DNA of 64,000 nucleotides from Leptogranulimonas caecicola (GCF_023168405.1 NZ_AP025285.1:558001-622000), one strand, 5' to 3'. Positions 16,645 to 25,220 are shown, numbered from the stretch's first letter. A program made the numbers and translations. The notes: a model not told the origin generated them from the letters alone.

Positions 16645-17397
16645 ATGAAACCTGCGGTGTTGCAACCCTATCGCTTCGCGCCACCTCTTTTAGAGGGCGT
16701 CATCTTAGGCAGGCCCAACCGCTTCATCATGGATGTCGAGGCCAATGGCGAGGTCTTTCGTGCCCACTGCCCTGTGGTGACTCGCATAGGGGATATCGAT
16801 ACGGCTGGCAGGCCCTGTCTTTTCTCGGCAAGCGACAATCCTTCTCGCAAGTTCGCCCATACCGTGGAGGCGCTCTCCTTCGATGAGCCAGAGAAACCCT
16901 TCAAACGCTGGGTGGGGCTCAATCAGACTGCCTCGAACCGCTACATCGAGCACTTTTTGCGCACTGGAGCCTTCGGGCAGTTGGCGCCCCATCCGGAGTC
17001 GGTGCGCCGAGAGGTGAAGGTGGGCTCTTCTCGGCTGGACTTTTTGATCGACGAGGATCTCTACCTAGAAGTAAAGACGCCGTTAAGGCAGCTGGAATGC
17101 GAAGTCCCTGCGTCTGTGGCACGGCTGCCCCAGCCTAAATTCTCCTCCACCGATCGCGCGCTGCGGCATTTAGAGGAACTTGCCCGATCCATGGAGACCC
17201 ATGAGCGAGCCATCATTTTGTATTGCATGTACTATCAAAACCATGGGTTCCACTTTTACCACGGCACCACCTACGACGAAGTGGTGGCTGGTGTCGCTGG
17301 GGCGCGGGCTGCGGGGGTGGAGTTGTGGCAGGCGACGCTGGAGCAAGACGCCCATGAGGTGCGGCTGGTGGACTATGCGCCCATGGAGGGGCTTTAG
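16645..17397 (+). CDS. sfsA: SfsA-family nuclease
   Basis: The 250-residue protein matches SfsA, first named for sugar fermentation stimulation and carrying a restriction-like nuclease fold. The N-terminal OB part has GRPNRFIMDVEANGEVFRAHCP. The nuclease part has VGSSRLDFLIDEDLYLEVK, giving the D...(D/E)xK signature, and later YCMYYQNHGFHF. The start at 16645 follows GAGGAG; an in-frame start at 16564 lacks one. It reads alone between xpt, which diverges from it, and nfnA. The 270-base gap that follows shows no clear gene or hairpin. Confidence 0.85.
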   Translation: MKPAVLQPYRFAPPLLEGVILGRPNRFIMDVEANGEVFRAHCPVVTRIGDIDTAGRPCLFSASDNPSRKFAHTVEALSFDEPEKPFKRWVGLNQTASNRYIEHFLRTGAFGQLAPHPESVRREVKVGSSRLDFLIDEDLYLEVKTPLRQLECEVPASVARLPQPKFSSTDRALRHLEELARSMETHERAIILYCMYYQNHGFHFYHGTTYDEVVAGVAGARAAGVELWQATLEQDAHEVRLVDYAPMEGL

Positions 17398-17670
17398 GCA
17401 CAAAGGCGGTTCTTGTGGGCGCCGGTGAAGCATCCCTTGGGAGGCACCAGGTTTTTTTGAGCATGCCAACCCATTGCCTGTTGATAATGAGGGGCTCTCC
17501 GTTCATTGTGGCAAGCCGCCTGTTGGCTTTGCGGTAAACTTAAGCACAGATCGCAAATGACATCCTGCCGCCTCGGGTGGGTTTGGGATGCATGCGTGCG
17601 TTGGGGCGATGCCTTGGGTCGTCGCCTCTTTTTATGCAGAGAAGGCATCGAGGAAGAGAGAGGAGATTGC

Positions 17671-18510
17671 ATGTTCGAAATCCTCGAAAAGACGCAGTAC
17701 TCGGAGAAGGTGTTTAAGTTCCGTGTGCATGCGCCACAAATGGCCAAGAAGGCTCACGCCGGCCAATTTTTGATGGTGCGCACCGATGAGCACGGCGAGC
17801 GCGTGCCCTTCACCTTCGCAGACTGGAATCCTGAGGAGGGCTGGATCGAGTTCATCTTCATGGTCATTGGCAAGACCACTGAGGACTTGTCTCAGCTTCA
17901 GGCGGGCGACTCCATCCTGGATGTCACCGGTCCTCTGGGCCAGCCCACCGAGATGAAGCCGGGCAACTGGTGCGTCATTGGCGGCGGTGTGGGCCTAGCC
18001 ATCGCTTATCCCGTAGCCCGTGCTCTGGTGGACGCTGGCAACAAGGTCACCGTCATCATGGGCGCCCGCACCAAAGACCTGCTCATCCTGACCGAGCAGT
18101 TCCGCGAGCTGCCGCTGGAGAATCTCATCATCACCACCGACGACGGCTCTGAGGGCGAGAAGGGCGTCGTCACCGCCCCGCTGGAGCGTCTCTGCGAGGA
18201 CCATGCCATCGACCAGGTCTTTGCCGTAGGCCCTGTGCCCATGATGAAGTTCTCTGCCCTTACCTGCGAGAAGTACGACATGCCCATCACCGCCAGCCTC
18301 AACCCCATCATGGTAGACGGCACCGGCATGTGCGGCTGCTGCCGCGTCACCGTGGGCGGAAAGACCAAGTTCGCCTGCGTGGACGGTCCTGACTTTGATG
18401 CCACTCAGGTGGACTGGGCCGACCTGGCCGCTCGTCAGGGTTCCTACCGTGCCGAGGAGCACGTGGCTCTCGAGCACGCTCATGAGGGGGGTTGCAAATG
18501 CCACTCGTAA
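17671..18510 (+). CDS. nfnA: NAD(P)-ferredoxin oxidoreductase FAD subunit NfnA
   Basis: The 279-residue protein is a ferredoxin-NADP reductase-like flavoprotein of the PyrK/NfnA type: an N-terminal FAD barrel (to about residue 95, with RVPFTFADW), an NAD-binding domain (CVIGGGVGLAIAYPVARAL), and a C-terminal [2Fe-2S] site made of the Cys cluster in GTGMCGCCRVTVGGKTKFAC plus a preceding Asp. With NfnB it would catalyse ferredoxin-dependent transhydrogenation between NADH and NADPH. ATG 17671 follows GAGAGAGGAGA; a longer frame opening at 17506 was not used. It overlaps nfnB by 13 bases. Confidence 0.88.
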   Translation: MFEILEKTQYSEKVFKFRVHAPQMAKKAHAGQFLMVRTDEHGERVPFTFADWNPEEGWIEFIFMVIGKTTEDLSQLQAGDSILDVTGPLGQPTEMKPGNWCVIGGGVGLAIAYPVARALVDAGNKVTVIMGARTKDLLILTEQFRELPLENLIITTDDGSEGEKGVVTAPLERLCEDHAIDQVFAVGPVPMMKFSALTCEKYDMPITASLNPIMVDGTGMCGCCRVTVGGKTKFACVDGPDFDATQVDWADLAARQGSYRAEEHVALEHAHEGGCKCHS

Positions 18511-19919
18511 ACGGAAAGTACCGCGCGAACAACAAGGATCCGCGCGTGCCGGCCAATGAGGTGCCTGCCGAGGTTCGCGCTAAGAACTTCGAGCCTGTAG
18601 ATACCGGCTATACCACCGAGGACGCTCTGGAAGAGGCCAATCGCTGCCTGGACTGCAAAAAGCCCATGTGCGTGAAGGGCTGCCCTGTGGGCATCGACAT
18701 CCCTACGTTCATCCGTCAGATCCGCGAGGAGGATTTCGCCGGCGGCCTAGCCACCATCCGCGAGTCCAACATGCTTCCCTCCGTCTGCGGCCGCGTGTGC
18801 CCCCAGGAAAACCAGTGCGAAGGCAACTGCATCCTCAATCGCACCGGCAACGATCCCATCGCCATTGGCCAGCTGGAGCGCTTCTTGGGTGACATGACCG
18901 AGTCTGTAGGCGCCACTCCCGTATGCAAGCCTGCCAACGGCAAGAAGGTGGCCGTAGTGGGTTCTGGCCCCTCTGGCATCGCCTGCGCCGGCGCGCTGGC
19001 GCGCGAAGGCTTTGATGTCACCGTCTACGAGGCCTTCCAGACCGGCGGCGGCGTGCTTACCTATGGCATCCCCGAGTTCCGTCTGCCCAAGGCCATCGTC
19101 AAGCGTGAGATCGACGGCCTCAAGGACCTAGGCGTCAAGTTCGAGTACGACGCCGTGGTGGGCCGCCTCTACGACGGCGACGAGTTCTTCAACGACATGG
19201 GCTACGACGCCATGTACATGGCTGTGGGCGCCGGCCTGCCCAAGTTCTTGAACATCCCCGGTGAGAACCTCCCCGGCGTCTTCTGTGCCAACGAGTACCT
19301 CACCCGCGTGAACCTCATGAAGGCCATGGACTTCCTCGTCTTTGACACCCCCATCAAGCACGGCAAGAACGTCGTGGTCTTTGGCGGCGGCAACGTGGCC
19401 ATGGATGCCGCCCGCACCGCGCTGCGTCTGGGCGCCGACTCCGTGACCTTGGCTTACCGCCGCACTGAGAAGGAGATGCCTGCCCGTGTGGCCGAGCTGC
19501 ACCACGCTAAGGAGGAGGGCGTCCGCGTGATGGAGCTCGTCTCCCCGCTGGAGTTCGAGGCAGGCGAGGACGGCTTTGTGGCCAAGGTCAAGCTGGAGCG
19601 CATGGAGCTGGGCGAGCCCGACGAGTCCGGCCGCCGTCGTCCGGTGCGCGTCGAGGGCAGCGAGTTCGAGCTTCCCTGCGACGTGGCAGTCACCGCCATC
19701 GGCACCAATGCCAACCCCTTTGCCAACATGGCTGCCGATGTAGACCTCAACAAGTGGGGCTACATCGAGGCTGACGAAGACGGCAAGACCTCCAACCCCA
19801 AGGTCTGGGCTGGCGGCGACATCGTCACCGGTGCCGCTACCGTCATTTTGGCCATGGGCGCCGGCAAGCAGGCCGCTGCCTCCATTGCCAAGACCCTGCT
19901 GGGCGACGACGCCGAGTAG
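18498..19919 (+). CDS. nfnB: NfnB, glutamate synthase small-subunit-like NADPH subunit
   Basis: The 473-residue product is a GltD/NfnB-type flavoprotein. The N-terminal region holds two [4Fe-4S] sites (Cys50, 53, 58, 62 and Cys97, 101, 107, 111). A first dinucleotide fold begins VAVVGSGPSGIACAGALA, the second NVVVFGGGNVAMDAARTAL, and the C-terminus has PKVWAGGDIVTGAATVILAMGAG. Glutamate synthase is the alternative, but no large subunit is nearby and the NfnA-like gene overlaps it, so Nfn is favoured. ATG 18498 follows AGGGGG; a TTG two codons earlier is less likely. Confidence 0.88.
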   Translation: MPLVNGKYRANNKDPRVPANEVPAEVRAKNFEPVDTGYTTEDALEEANRCLDCKKPMCVKGCPVGIDIPTFIRQIREEDFAGGLATIRESNMLPSVCGRVCPQENQCEGNCILNRTGNDPIAIGQLERFLGDMTESVGATPVCKPANGKKVAVVGSGPSGIACAGALAREGFDVTVYEAFQTGGGVLTYGIPEFRLPKAIVKREIDGLKDLGVKFEYDAVVGRLYDGDEFFNDMGYDAMYMAVGAGLPKFLNIPGENLPGVFCANEYLTRVNLMKAMDFLVFDTPIKHGKNVVVFGGGNVAMDAARTALRLGADSVTLAYRRTEKEMPARVAELHHAKEEGVRVMELVSPLEFEAGEDGFVAKVKLERMELGEPDESGRRRPVRVEGSEFELPCDVAVTAIGTNANPFANMAADVDLNKWGYIEADEDGKTSNPKVWAGGDIVTGAATVILAMGAGKQAAASIAKTLLGDDAE

Positions 19920-19956
19920 CCGTTAGCAGCCTATTTGCGCATGCACGCGCTATGAG

Positions 19957-19994
19957 AACGGGAGTGATCCACTGCGGTGGGTCACTCCCGTTTT
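19957..19994 (+). terminator. Terminator of the nfnAB operon
   Basis: AACGGGAGTGA pairs perfectly with TCACTCCCGTT around a loop of about 14 bases that itself can pair; a TTTT run follows. Confidence 0.88.
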
Positions 19995-20246
19995 GCATGA
20001 TTATGGAAACATGCAGGATCTAGAGGTTTTGATGCAAAGATCTCTGATCTGTGATCGGTCCAACCCATAGGGCAGGACCGGGTTTGCATGACTTATCCAG
20101 TCATACCTGGGGAGTAGAACTGGGTTGCCAGCTCAAAAGCTCGCCACTCATGGAAAACTCGGCGCTCGAACAAAAAAGCCTCGCACGCGCCCAAAAGCCG
20201 GTCTCGCCAAGAAACGCTTGATGTCGGCAGCCTAATTTCTAGTACA
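19995..20246. other. Intergenic region without recognisable features
   Basis: No frame longer than about 40 codons with a ribosome site, no tRNA fold and no strong hairpin were seen. The stretch is richer in A and T than the genes to its left and leads into the AT-rich patch that follows. Confidence 0.5.
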
Positions 20247-20831
20247 TTATCTATTCAAAAACCTATCAATCTGCTCTAGACCCCAACTCAGCCGCTCTTC
20301 CATGTGGTGGGTATGGCCTCCGGCAAAGGAGCGAAATGCAGTCTTAGCGCCATAGCCTGCCAATAGTTGCCGGGTTTTATCGGTAGCTACATCCACCGTG
20401 CGCATGAGGGGACGAGGGCCTTTGGCCTCTTTGGAGCCCAGGCCGAGAAACGCCCCACATCCAGAGAGGTCGCGTGGGTGAGCGGTGAGCCAGTTCAGCC
20501 AGCCGGGATACCAAAGCGATCCAGAGAGGCTGGCAGCGGCACAGAAACGCGCGCTGGACATGAAAGCCCAGAGGGCGAAGAGACCGCCCAGCGAGTAGCC
20601 GCAAAGGGTGACGGGCTCGTTGGTGGGAAGCGATCGTTCGATAGCGGCTAACGTGGAGGTCGCCTGGCCGCCAAAGGGAGGCCCACCCGCAAAAAGCGCA
20701 GGGGCAGGCCAAGGGGTAAGGGCGTCCTCCCACTCGTCCACCTGATAGCGAATGAGCTGCGAGCTAAGCAATAAATTCGCAGGTACAGGCAGCGGATGTG
20801 TAGGGGAGTCGACGAGGACGATGTTAGACAT
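20247..20831 (-). CDS. Putative alpha/beta hydrolase (esterase D-like)
   Basis: The 194-residue protein has the alpha/beta hydrolase nucleophile elbow GYSLG (in VTLCGYSLGGLFALWAF) and a likely catalytic His near FAGGHTHHMEERL, as in the putative esterase family. No signal peptide is evident. A start 20 codons earlier at 20891 is possible, but it lies inside the hairpin that ends the upstream gene, so ATG 20831 was preferred; neither start has a good ribosome site. Substrate unknown. Confidence 0.7.
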   Translation of the reverse strand: MSNIVLVDSPTHPLPVPANLLLSSQLIRYQVDEWEDALTPWPAPALFAGGPPFGGQATSTLAAIERSLPTNEPVTLCGYSLGGLFALWAFMSSARFCAAASLSGSLWYPGWLNWLTAHPRDLSGCGAFLGLGSKEAKGPRPLMRTVDVATDKTRQLLAGYGAKTAFRSFAGGHTHHMEERLSWGLEQIDRFLNR

Positions 20832-20878
20832 GGCAGGCCCGCTTTGTAAGATATAGGCTTCCCATTTATTGTAATTAA

Positions 20879-20919
20879 AGGCTCTGTTCACAAGCCTTGA
20901 TAACTTGTGGACAGAGCCT
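20879..20919 (-). terminator. Hairpin after the FIVAR-domain gene
   Basis: AGGCTCTGTTCACAAG and CTTGTGGACAGAGCCT form a 16-pair stem with one G-U wobble and a nine-base loop. On the minus strand it follows the stop of the gene at 20958 and is trailed by TTTAATT, a weak T tract. Confidence 0.65.
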
Positions 20920-20957
20920 AGTATTAGAAGAGTAGTTAATTATTCAGTGGAAGCTAG

Positions 20958-21698
20958 TTAGTTAATGGTGACAAGCTCGCCATAGAGTCCGGGAACACTA
21001 ATCGTAGTTCCAATTGCGGATTGATATTTATAGATTCCAATATACGTACCGCACACAGTTACATTGTCCTCTTCTAGAACACGAGTGCCGTTGAGAATTG
21101 TAGGATCAAATCCAACCATTACGACATCATCGTAGTTGCCGCTCGTTGCCACGCGAAGGGTGGTTTCAGTATCACCTTCTAGAACCTGTAGAACCCTACC
21201 AGTTATTTTAATATCTTGGCCAGTATAGGAATCGGGGTCACGTGCTAAATCTTCGTAAGCAATTACCTGATAATCCTCAGGAGTCTTAGGCTTTTCCTGA
21301 AGTGCCGAGATAGCATCCGTGAGTGCTGTCCTTGCGCTGTCAACCTGGTCTTGAGTGGCATTCTCATCGTCTACAGTAGCTTGGGCTGTTTGAAGTGCCG
21401 TTTGGAAGGCTGCCCAACTCTCATCGGTATAGTTTTCGTTTGGAAGGCTGGATGCATTTGTCACTACACCTTCGAGAGTTTTCTTGTCTACCGTGGGCTT
21501 TTCTGGTTTCTTCTCTTTCTTAGTGCTGCTGGTATCTTCGCTTTTGCTGGTTGTTGCTGCGGCTTGAGGAGTCTCGTTTGACTTGCTTGAGGAGCTTGCC
21601 GAGTTGTTTTTACCTCCGGAACCAATAGCTGCCAGTAGGAGTACCACTACGACAACTATGATTAATTTATTGTTGATTTCTTTTCCCGCGATTTTCAT
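20958..21698 (-). CDS. Membrane-anchored FIVAR-domain protein of unknown function
   Basis: The 246-residue protein has a short cytoplasmic head (MKIAGKEINNK), one hydrophobic segment (LIIVVVVVLLLAAIG, about residues 12-26) with no lipobox, and a Ser/Thr/Lys/Glu-rich spacer to about residue 70. Next is a FIVAR helical domain (LEGVVTNASSLPNENYTDE, ending TALTDAISALQEK) and, in the C-terminal 110 residues, an OB-fold-like region (YTGQDIKITGRVLQVLE). FIVAR domains are common in cell-surface proteins. Its base use is visibly more AT-rich than that of its neighbours, which suggests later acquisition. Function unknown. Confidence 0.7.
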   Translation of the reverse strand: MKIAGKEINNKLIIVVVVVLLLAAIGSGGKNNSASSSSKSNETPQAAATTSKSEDTSSTKKEKKPEKPTVDKKTLEGVVTNASSLPNENYTDESWAAFQTALQTAQATVDDENATQDQVDSARTALTDAISALQEKPKTPEDYQVIAYEDLARDPDSYTGQDIKITGRVLQVLEGDTETTLRVATSGNYDDVVMVGFDPTILNGTRVLEEDNVTVCGTYIGIYKYQSAIGTTISVPGLYGELVTIN

Positions 21699-21878
21699 TA
21701 TGCCCCCTCATACTTAGGAAACTTATTTTCTCTTCCAACAATTTGTCCAGAAAATATTCAGAACATTGACAGAAAAATATCTGAATGGGGGGGTGTCAAT
21801 GGTAGAGACAAAAATGGATAGAATGCGGAATTATATAATAATATTAATATATATAAGGTATGTAAAACATAAATACTA

Positions 21879-21929
21879 ATACAGCAACCTAATACCCAAA
21901 ATAGGATCTTAGGTATTAGGTTGCTGTAT
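21879..21929. repeat. Perfect 18-bp inverted repeat in an AT-rich spacer
   Basis: ATACAGCAACCTAATACC (21879-21896) is the exact reverse complement of GGTATTAGGTTGCTGTAT (21912-21929), with a 15-base loop. It lies just after the pth stop on the minus strand, in a spacer (21699-21959) unusually rich in A and T. There is no clean T run, so it may be a terminator of poor form or the scar of a mobile element. Confidence 0.8.
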
Positions 21930-21959
21930 ATTGCGCAATTTAGTGGGTTGGTTAAGTGC

Positions 21960-22607
21960 TTACTTCGCAGCCTGCTCGCGCAGCACGCGCTCGATCTCGT
22001 CGGCCGCCAGGGCCACCACGTCTTGCTGGGCTTGCCGGTCTTTGCCCTTGAGCTGCTTGAGCACGAAGACCCCGGGATCCATGCGTCCGGGAGGTCGGCC
22101 AATGCCCACTTGCATCCGCTTGAAGTCGCGGGTTTTGAGCTTGGCCGCGATGGAGCGCAGGCCGTTATGGCCGTCCAGACCTCCATCGAGCTTGTACTTC
22201 ACCGTGCCGGCGGGGATATCCAGCATGTCGTGGACCACAAGCAGTTGCTCCGGAGCGGCTTTGAGCTGAGCCAGCAGTTTTGCCACCGGCCCTCCGCACA
22301 CATTCATGTATGACTGGGGCTTGGCCAGCACCACCTGCGCGCCCTCGATGGTGGCCTTGCAGGCAAGCGAGCCCAGCTGCTGCTTCCAGTAACCGGCGCC
22401 CCAACGCTGGGCCAAAAGATCCACCACCTGAAAGCCGGAGTTGTGCCTGCTTTGGGCATACTCTGCCCCTGGGTTTCCCAGCCCCGCGATGAGCACTATG
22501 GGTTTGGGCGCCGCTTTGGGATTGGCTCCCCGAGGCTTCTTAGACGAGGGGGCATGTTGGCGGGCGGCCTTCTCGGCAGCTTCTTTGGCTGCGTACTTGT
22601 CTGCCAT
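21960..22607 (-). CDS. pth: Peptidyl-tRNA hydrolase with basic N-terminal extension
   Basis: Pth frees tRNA from prematurely released peptidyl-tRNA. The core begins at about residue 37 (IVLIAGLGNPGAEYAQSRHNSGF, with Asn45 and catalytic His55), followed by KPQSYMNVCG, HDMLDIPAG with the conserved Asp, GGLDGHNGLRS and VGIGRPPGRMDPG. The first 36 residues are Ala/Lys-rich and not part of the fold. The protein is 215 residues against about 190 for the family. It is not next to glmU-prs here, although that trio is common in other bacteria. Confidence 0.94.
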   Translation of the reverse strand: MADKYAAKEAAEKAARQHAPSSKKPRGANPKAAPKPIVLIAGLGNPGAEYAQSRHNSGFQVVDLLAQRWGAGYWKQQLGSLACKATIEGAQVVLAKPQSYMNVCGGPVAKLLAQLKAAPEQLLVVHDMLDIPAGTVKYKLDGGLDGHNGLRSIAAKLKTRDFKRMQVGIGRPPGRMDPGVFVLKQLKGKDRQAQQDVVALAADEIERVLREQAAK

Positions 22608-22625
22608 GTATGGCTCCTAACCATG

Positions 22626-22662
22626 AAAAGAGGCTGCCAGCACAGTGTCTGACAACCTCTTT
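22626..22662 (-). terminator. Possible terminator upstream of pth
   Basis: On the minus strand AAAGAGG...CCTCTTT closes a wobble-rich stem of about 14 pairs followed by TT, between the DeoR operon and pth. Confidence 0.5.
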
Positions 22663-22730
22663 AGTATGCCCAAGATGGGAAGGTCTGCGCGAGGAAGAGA
22701 GAGGGTTGGTGGCAGAGAGACTCAGGCCTT

Positions 22731-22743
22731 TGCCGAGAAACCC
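22731..22743 (+). repeat. Dispersed word TGCCGAGAAACCC
   Basis: Exact copy in the spacer between pth and the DeoR operon. Confidence 0.7.
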
Positions 22744-22772
22744 AAGGCTCGCGGGCTGGAACGTAAAGGATG

Positions 22773-22805
22773 GGCTATGGGGCCTCAGAGCGAGGCCCCA
22801 TAGCC
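22773..22805 (-). terminator. Terminator of the oxidoreductase-DeoR operon
   Basis: GGCTATGGGGCCTC and GAGGCCCCATAGCC form a perfect 14-bp stem around AGAGC, one base past the DeoR stop codon. The T run on the minus-strand side is weak. Confidence 0.75.
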
Positions 22806-22806
22806 T

Positions 22807-23559
22807 CTAACCTGCGACGACGAACATCGAATCAAGATCACGATAAGCAGCGGGGATATCGTTGGTAAGCACGTGAGCAAAATCAATGGGCGCAAAAGAG
22901 ATGGGGGCGATGCGGTCGAATTTAGTGGCATCGCAGATCACGTAACGGCCTGATGCCTGGGTCTGCGCCATGGATAGCGCTTTTATTTGAGCTTCTTGGC
23001 GCTCCACGGTGGTGAAGCCTTGGGCAAGGTCGATGCCGTTGGTGCCCCAGAAGCCTAAAGAGAAGTGGAAGCGGGAGAGGGCGTCGACGGCCTCGGGGCC
23101 AATGACGGCCTCGGTAGCGTTTTTCACCTGGCCGCCCAGCACGATGGTGGAAAAGCCGCGGTCGCAAAGGGCCAGGGCGGTGCCCAACGAGTCGGTGACG
23201 TAGGTGGCCGAGCGTTCCTGCAAAACATCTACCAGGGCACGACAGGTGGTGCCTGCGTCGATGTAGACGAAGTCGTCAGGACCCACCAAGGAGGCCGCAT
23301 AGCGCACGATGGAGAGCTTCTCGGCAGTATGGAGCTCTGCGCGCTCGGGCAACGTGAGGTCGCGGCGCACGTGCTCGTCCTCCAGGCTCACCGCGCCTCC
23401 GTGGACCTTCATCAGGCGGCCGGCGGCGTCCAGCTTTTCTAAGTCTCGGCGAATGGTTGACTGACTGATATTGAAGGACTCGGCCAGCTCTGGCACGGTG
23501 ACGGTGCCGGCGCGCTTGACCGCCTCGACGATGAGGTCATGGCGCTGGCGGGCGATCAT
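22807..23559 (-). CDS. DeoR-family transcriptional regulator
   Basis: The 250-residue product has the DeoR N-terminal helix-turn-helix (MIARQRHDLIVEAVKRAGTVTVPELAES, FNISQSTIRRDLEKLDAAGRLMKVHGGA) and the DeoRC sensor domain that binds phosphosugars (DFVYIDAGTTCRAL, VTDSLGTALAL, IVLGGQVK, FWGTNGID). The start at 23559 was taken because it is two bases from the stop of the upstream oxidoreductase, implying translational coupling; a longer open frame in the same register is overlap. It probably controls the oxidoreductase gene it shares a transcript with and perhaps the murQ side. Confidence 0.9.
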   Translation of the reverse strand: MIARQRHDLIVEAVKRAGTVTVPELAESFNISQSTIRRDLEKLDAAGRLMKVHGGAVSLEDEHVRRDLTLPERAELHTAEKLSIVRYAASLVGPDDFVYIDAGTTCRALVDVLQERSATYVTDSLGTALALCDRGFSTIVLGGQVKNATEAVIGPEAVDALSRFHFSLGFWGTNGIDLAQGFTTVERQEAQIKALSMAQTQASGRYVICDATKFDRIAPISFAPIDFAHVLTNDIPAAYRDLDSMFVVAG

Positions 23560-23561
23560 GC

Positions 23562-24641
23562 TCAGCGCTCCTCGGGGTAGACAACGCCCCAGCTGGCACG
23601 CAGGGCGGTCATGAGGTCCATGACGTCGGCTGCCTTGGAGGTGATGGCGCGGCAAGCCTCGTCGCCGGCCACGGCACGCTCCAGATCGGCGATCTCGTAG
23701 CAGAGGGCGTAGGCCTCCTCGCCGCACTTGACGGTCTCCTGGCGGCCGTCGACAGTCCACACGATGGTGGCCTCGTCGGCGCGGGGATAGCTGTCCACCT
23801 GGATGTAGCACTTGTCAAAGGATGCCACGGCGCGCTTGGGCTGCTTGGAGTGGAGCGACAGGCTTACTACGGCCAGCTGCTGCTCGGCGTTGCGGGCCAC
23901 GATGCCGCCTGCCTCATCAACGCCAGTGGAGGCCAGGTTGCCCAAAGACACCAGCTCTGTGGGGTTGGAACTCATGAAGGTGCGGGCAAAGGTCAGGGCA
24001 TAGACGCCGATGTCGAGCATGGCGCCGCCGGCCAGCTTGGGGTTGTAGAAGCGGTTGGTGAGGTCGCCGTACTCCTTGTAGCTGCCAAAGGAGGCCTGTA
24101 CCAGGTTGAGGGGGCCAAACTCGCCCTCCTGGGCGCGGCGGACCAACTCATGGTAGAGGGGCATATGCCAAATGGTGGTGGCATCCACCAGCTGCACACC
24201 GTTGGCCTGAGCGAGAGCGCGGGCCTCGTCCAGCTCGGTGCTGTTGAGCGTGATGGCCTTCTCGCAGAGCACGTGCTTGCCGGCTGCCAGCGCGTCGCGA
24301 AGATAGTGGATGTGGGTGTTGTGCGGGGTGGTGATGTAGATGGCGTCTACCTCAGGGTCCCGATAGAGCTCCTCACAGCTGTCATAGATGCGCTTGACAC
24401 CATAGCGCTCGGCAAAGGCCTCAGCCTTGGCGCGGGTGCGATTGGCGACGCCGTGGATGGTGCGGCCAGCCAATGCCAGCGATTCTGCCATCTGGTTGGC
24501 GATGACGCCGCAGCCAATCACTGCCCACCTAAGCTCAGGGGCAGTAAAGACTTCAGAGGTGGGGAAGGGCTTCTCTTTCGCGCGGGCAAAGGCGGCGTCA
24601 GCGGCTTGGGCGGCGTCTAAAGGGGCGTTGGCTTGATCCAT
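23562..24641 (-). CDS. Gfo/Idh/MocA-family oxidoreductase
   Basis: This 359-residue NAD(P)-dependent dehydrogenase has the Rossmann motif WAVIGCGVIANQMAESLALAG near residue 38, the CEKAIT motif in the place of the usual EKP (the Lys is catalytic), and a C-terminal alpha/beta domain with GGAMLDIGVYAL. The first 37 residues are an unusual Ala-rich extension. The ribosome site is CTGGAGG. Its neighbour is a sugar-phosphate-sensing regulator, so a sugar or polyol substrate is likely, but none is proven. Confidence 0.82.
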   Translation of the reverse strand: MDQANAPLDAAQAADAAFARAKEKPFPTSEVFTAPELRWAVIGCGVIANQMAESLALAGRTIHGVANRTRAKAEAFAERYGVKRIYDSCEELYRDPEVDAIYITTPHNTHIHYLRDALAAGKHVLCEKAITLNSTELDEARALAQANGVQLVDATTIWHMPLYHELVRRAQEGEFGPLNLVQASFGSYKEYGDLTNRFYNPKLAGGAMLDIGVYALTFARTFMSSNPTELVSLGNLASTGVDEAGGIVARNAEQQLAVVSLSLHSKQPKRAVASFDKCYIQVDSYPRADEATIVWTVDGRQETVKCGEEAYALCYEIADLERAVAGDEACRAITSKAADVMDLMTALRASWGVVYPEER

Positions 24642-24745
24642 GGGAACCTCCAGGGAAGAGGATGGTCAAAAAAGCGAGGGAGCCCGAGGGTGCAAGGGCT
24701 GGCGTTTTGCGCTTTGGCTGCCCGGGCGTCCTTCGATGACCATTA

Positions 24746-24877
24746 TTGCGCAGAAATGCTCATAACGCGCGAATATGCGCATATTAGGGGCCAACGGTTG
24801 AAAATAGCCTGTAAACGGTAGCAAGAATAGGCAAAAACGATCATATATAAGCAATAAGATTGCGCATAAATGCGCGA
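24746..24877. promoter_or_regulatory. Three related GCGC...ATGC boxes, likely operators
   Basis: GCGCAGAAATGCTC, GCGCGAATATGCGC and GCGCATAAATGCGC occur near 24748, 24767 and 24862. The last is an inverted repeat GCGCAT/ATGCGC with a two-base spacer. They lie 100-240 bases upstream of the oxidoreductase-DeoR start in an AT-rich background. The DeoR protein encoded there is the natural candidate to bind them. Confidence 0.5.
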
Positions 24878-25091
24878 CATAAGAAGTCCTTCTGGGCTGC
24901 TTGGGGCCGTGCGATCCCAAGGTTATCCATGGGCTGAAAGCATCTGGGCCAAGGGTGGCCAGATCTGCGGCCAAGCGGCAACGGTGACAGGCCATTGCAT
25001 AGATAAGTCATAGGCGATTTAGAAACCTATCGGCCAGCGGTTAAGGGAGTGCCGCTAGCGGCCTGATTCCGGCCTGGCTTTCTCAATATGC

Positions 25092-25115
25092 GAAACAAAC
25101 AGTTCATTGAAACAA
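25092..25115 (+). promoter_or_regulatory. Direct repeat GAAACAA before murQ
   Basis: GAAACAA occurs at 25092 and 25109, 17 bases apart, about 105 bases before the murQ start. The RpiR-family regulator at the end of the cluster may bind here; this is inference. Confidence 0.35.
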
Positions 25116-25220
25116 TCTTAAATGGCATTTACCAATTCACTGGGATACTCAATGGCAGAGACGCCCCCAAGATCCCAAGGGCGCATCGCAGCCGGATACC
25201 CCCTCAGAAAGGCAACGAAG

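Larger units (their letters stand above)
24642..25220. other. Divergent promoter region, oxidoreductase versus murQ
   Basis: This 580-base region between divergent transcripts contains no gene I can support. Its left half has three related GC-box motifs and its right end a direct repeat close to murQ, both listed separately. Confidence 0.7.

Noticed and set aside
18498-19919. Glutamate synthase small subunit
   Set aside because: No large subunit gene is nearby, and the overlapping NfnA-type gene indicates a transhydrogenase.
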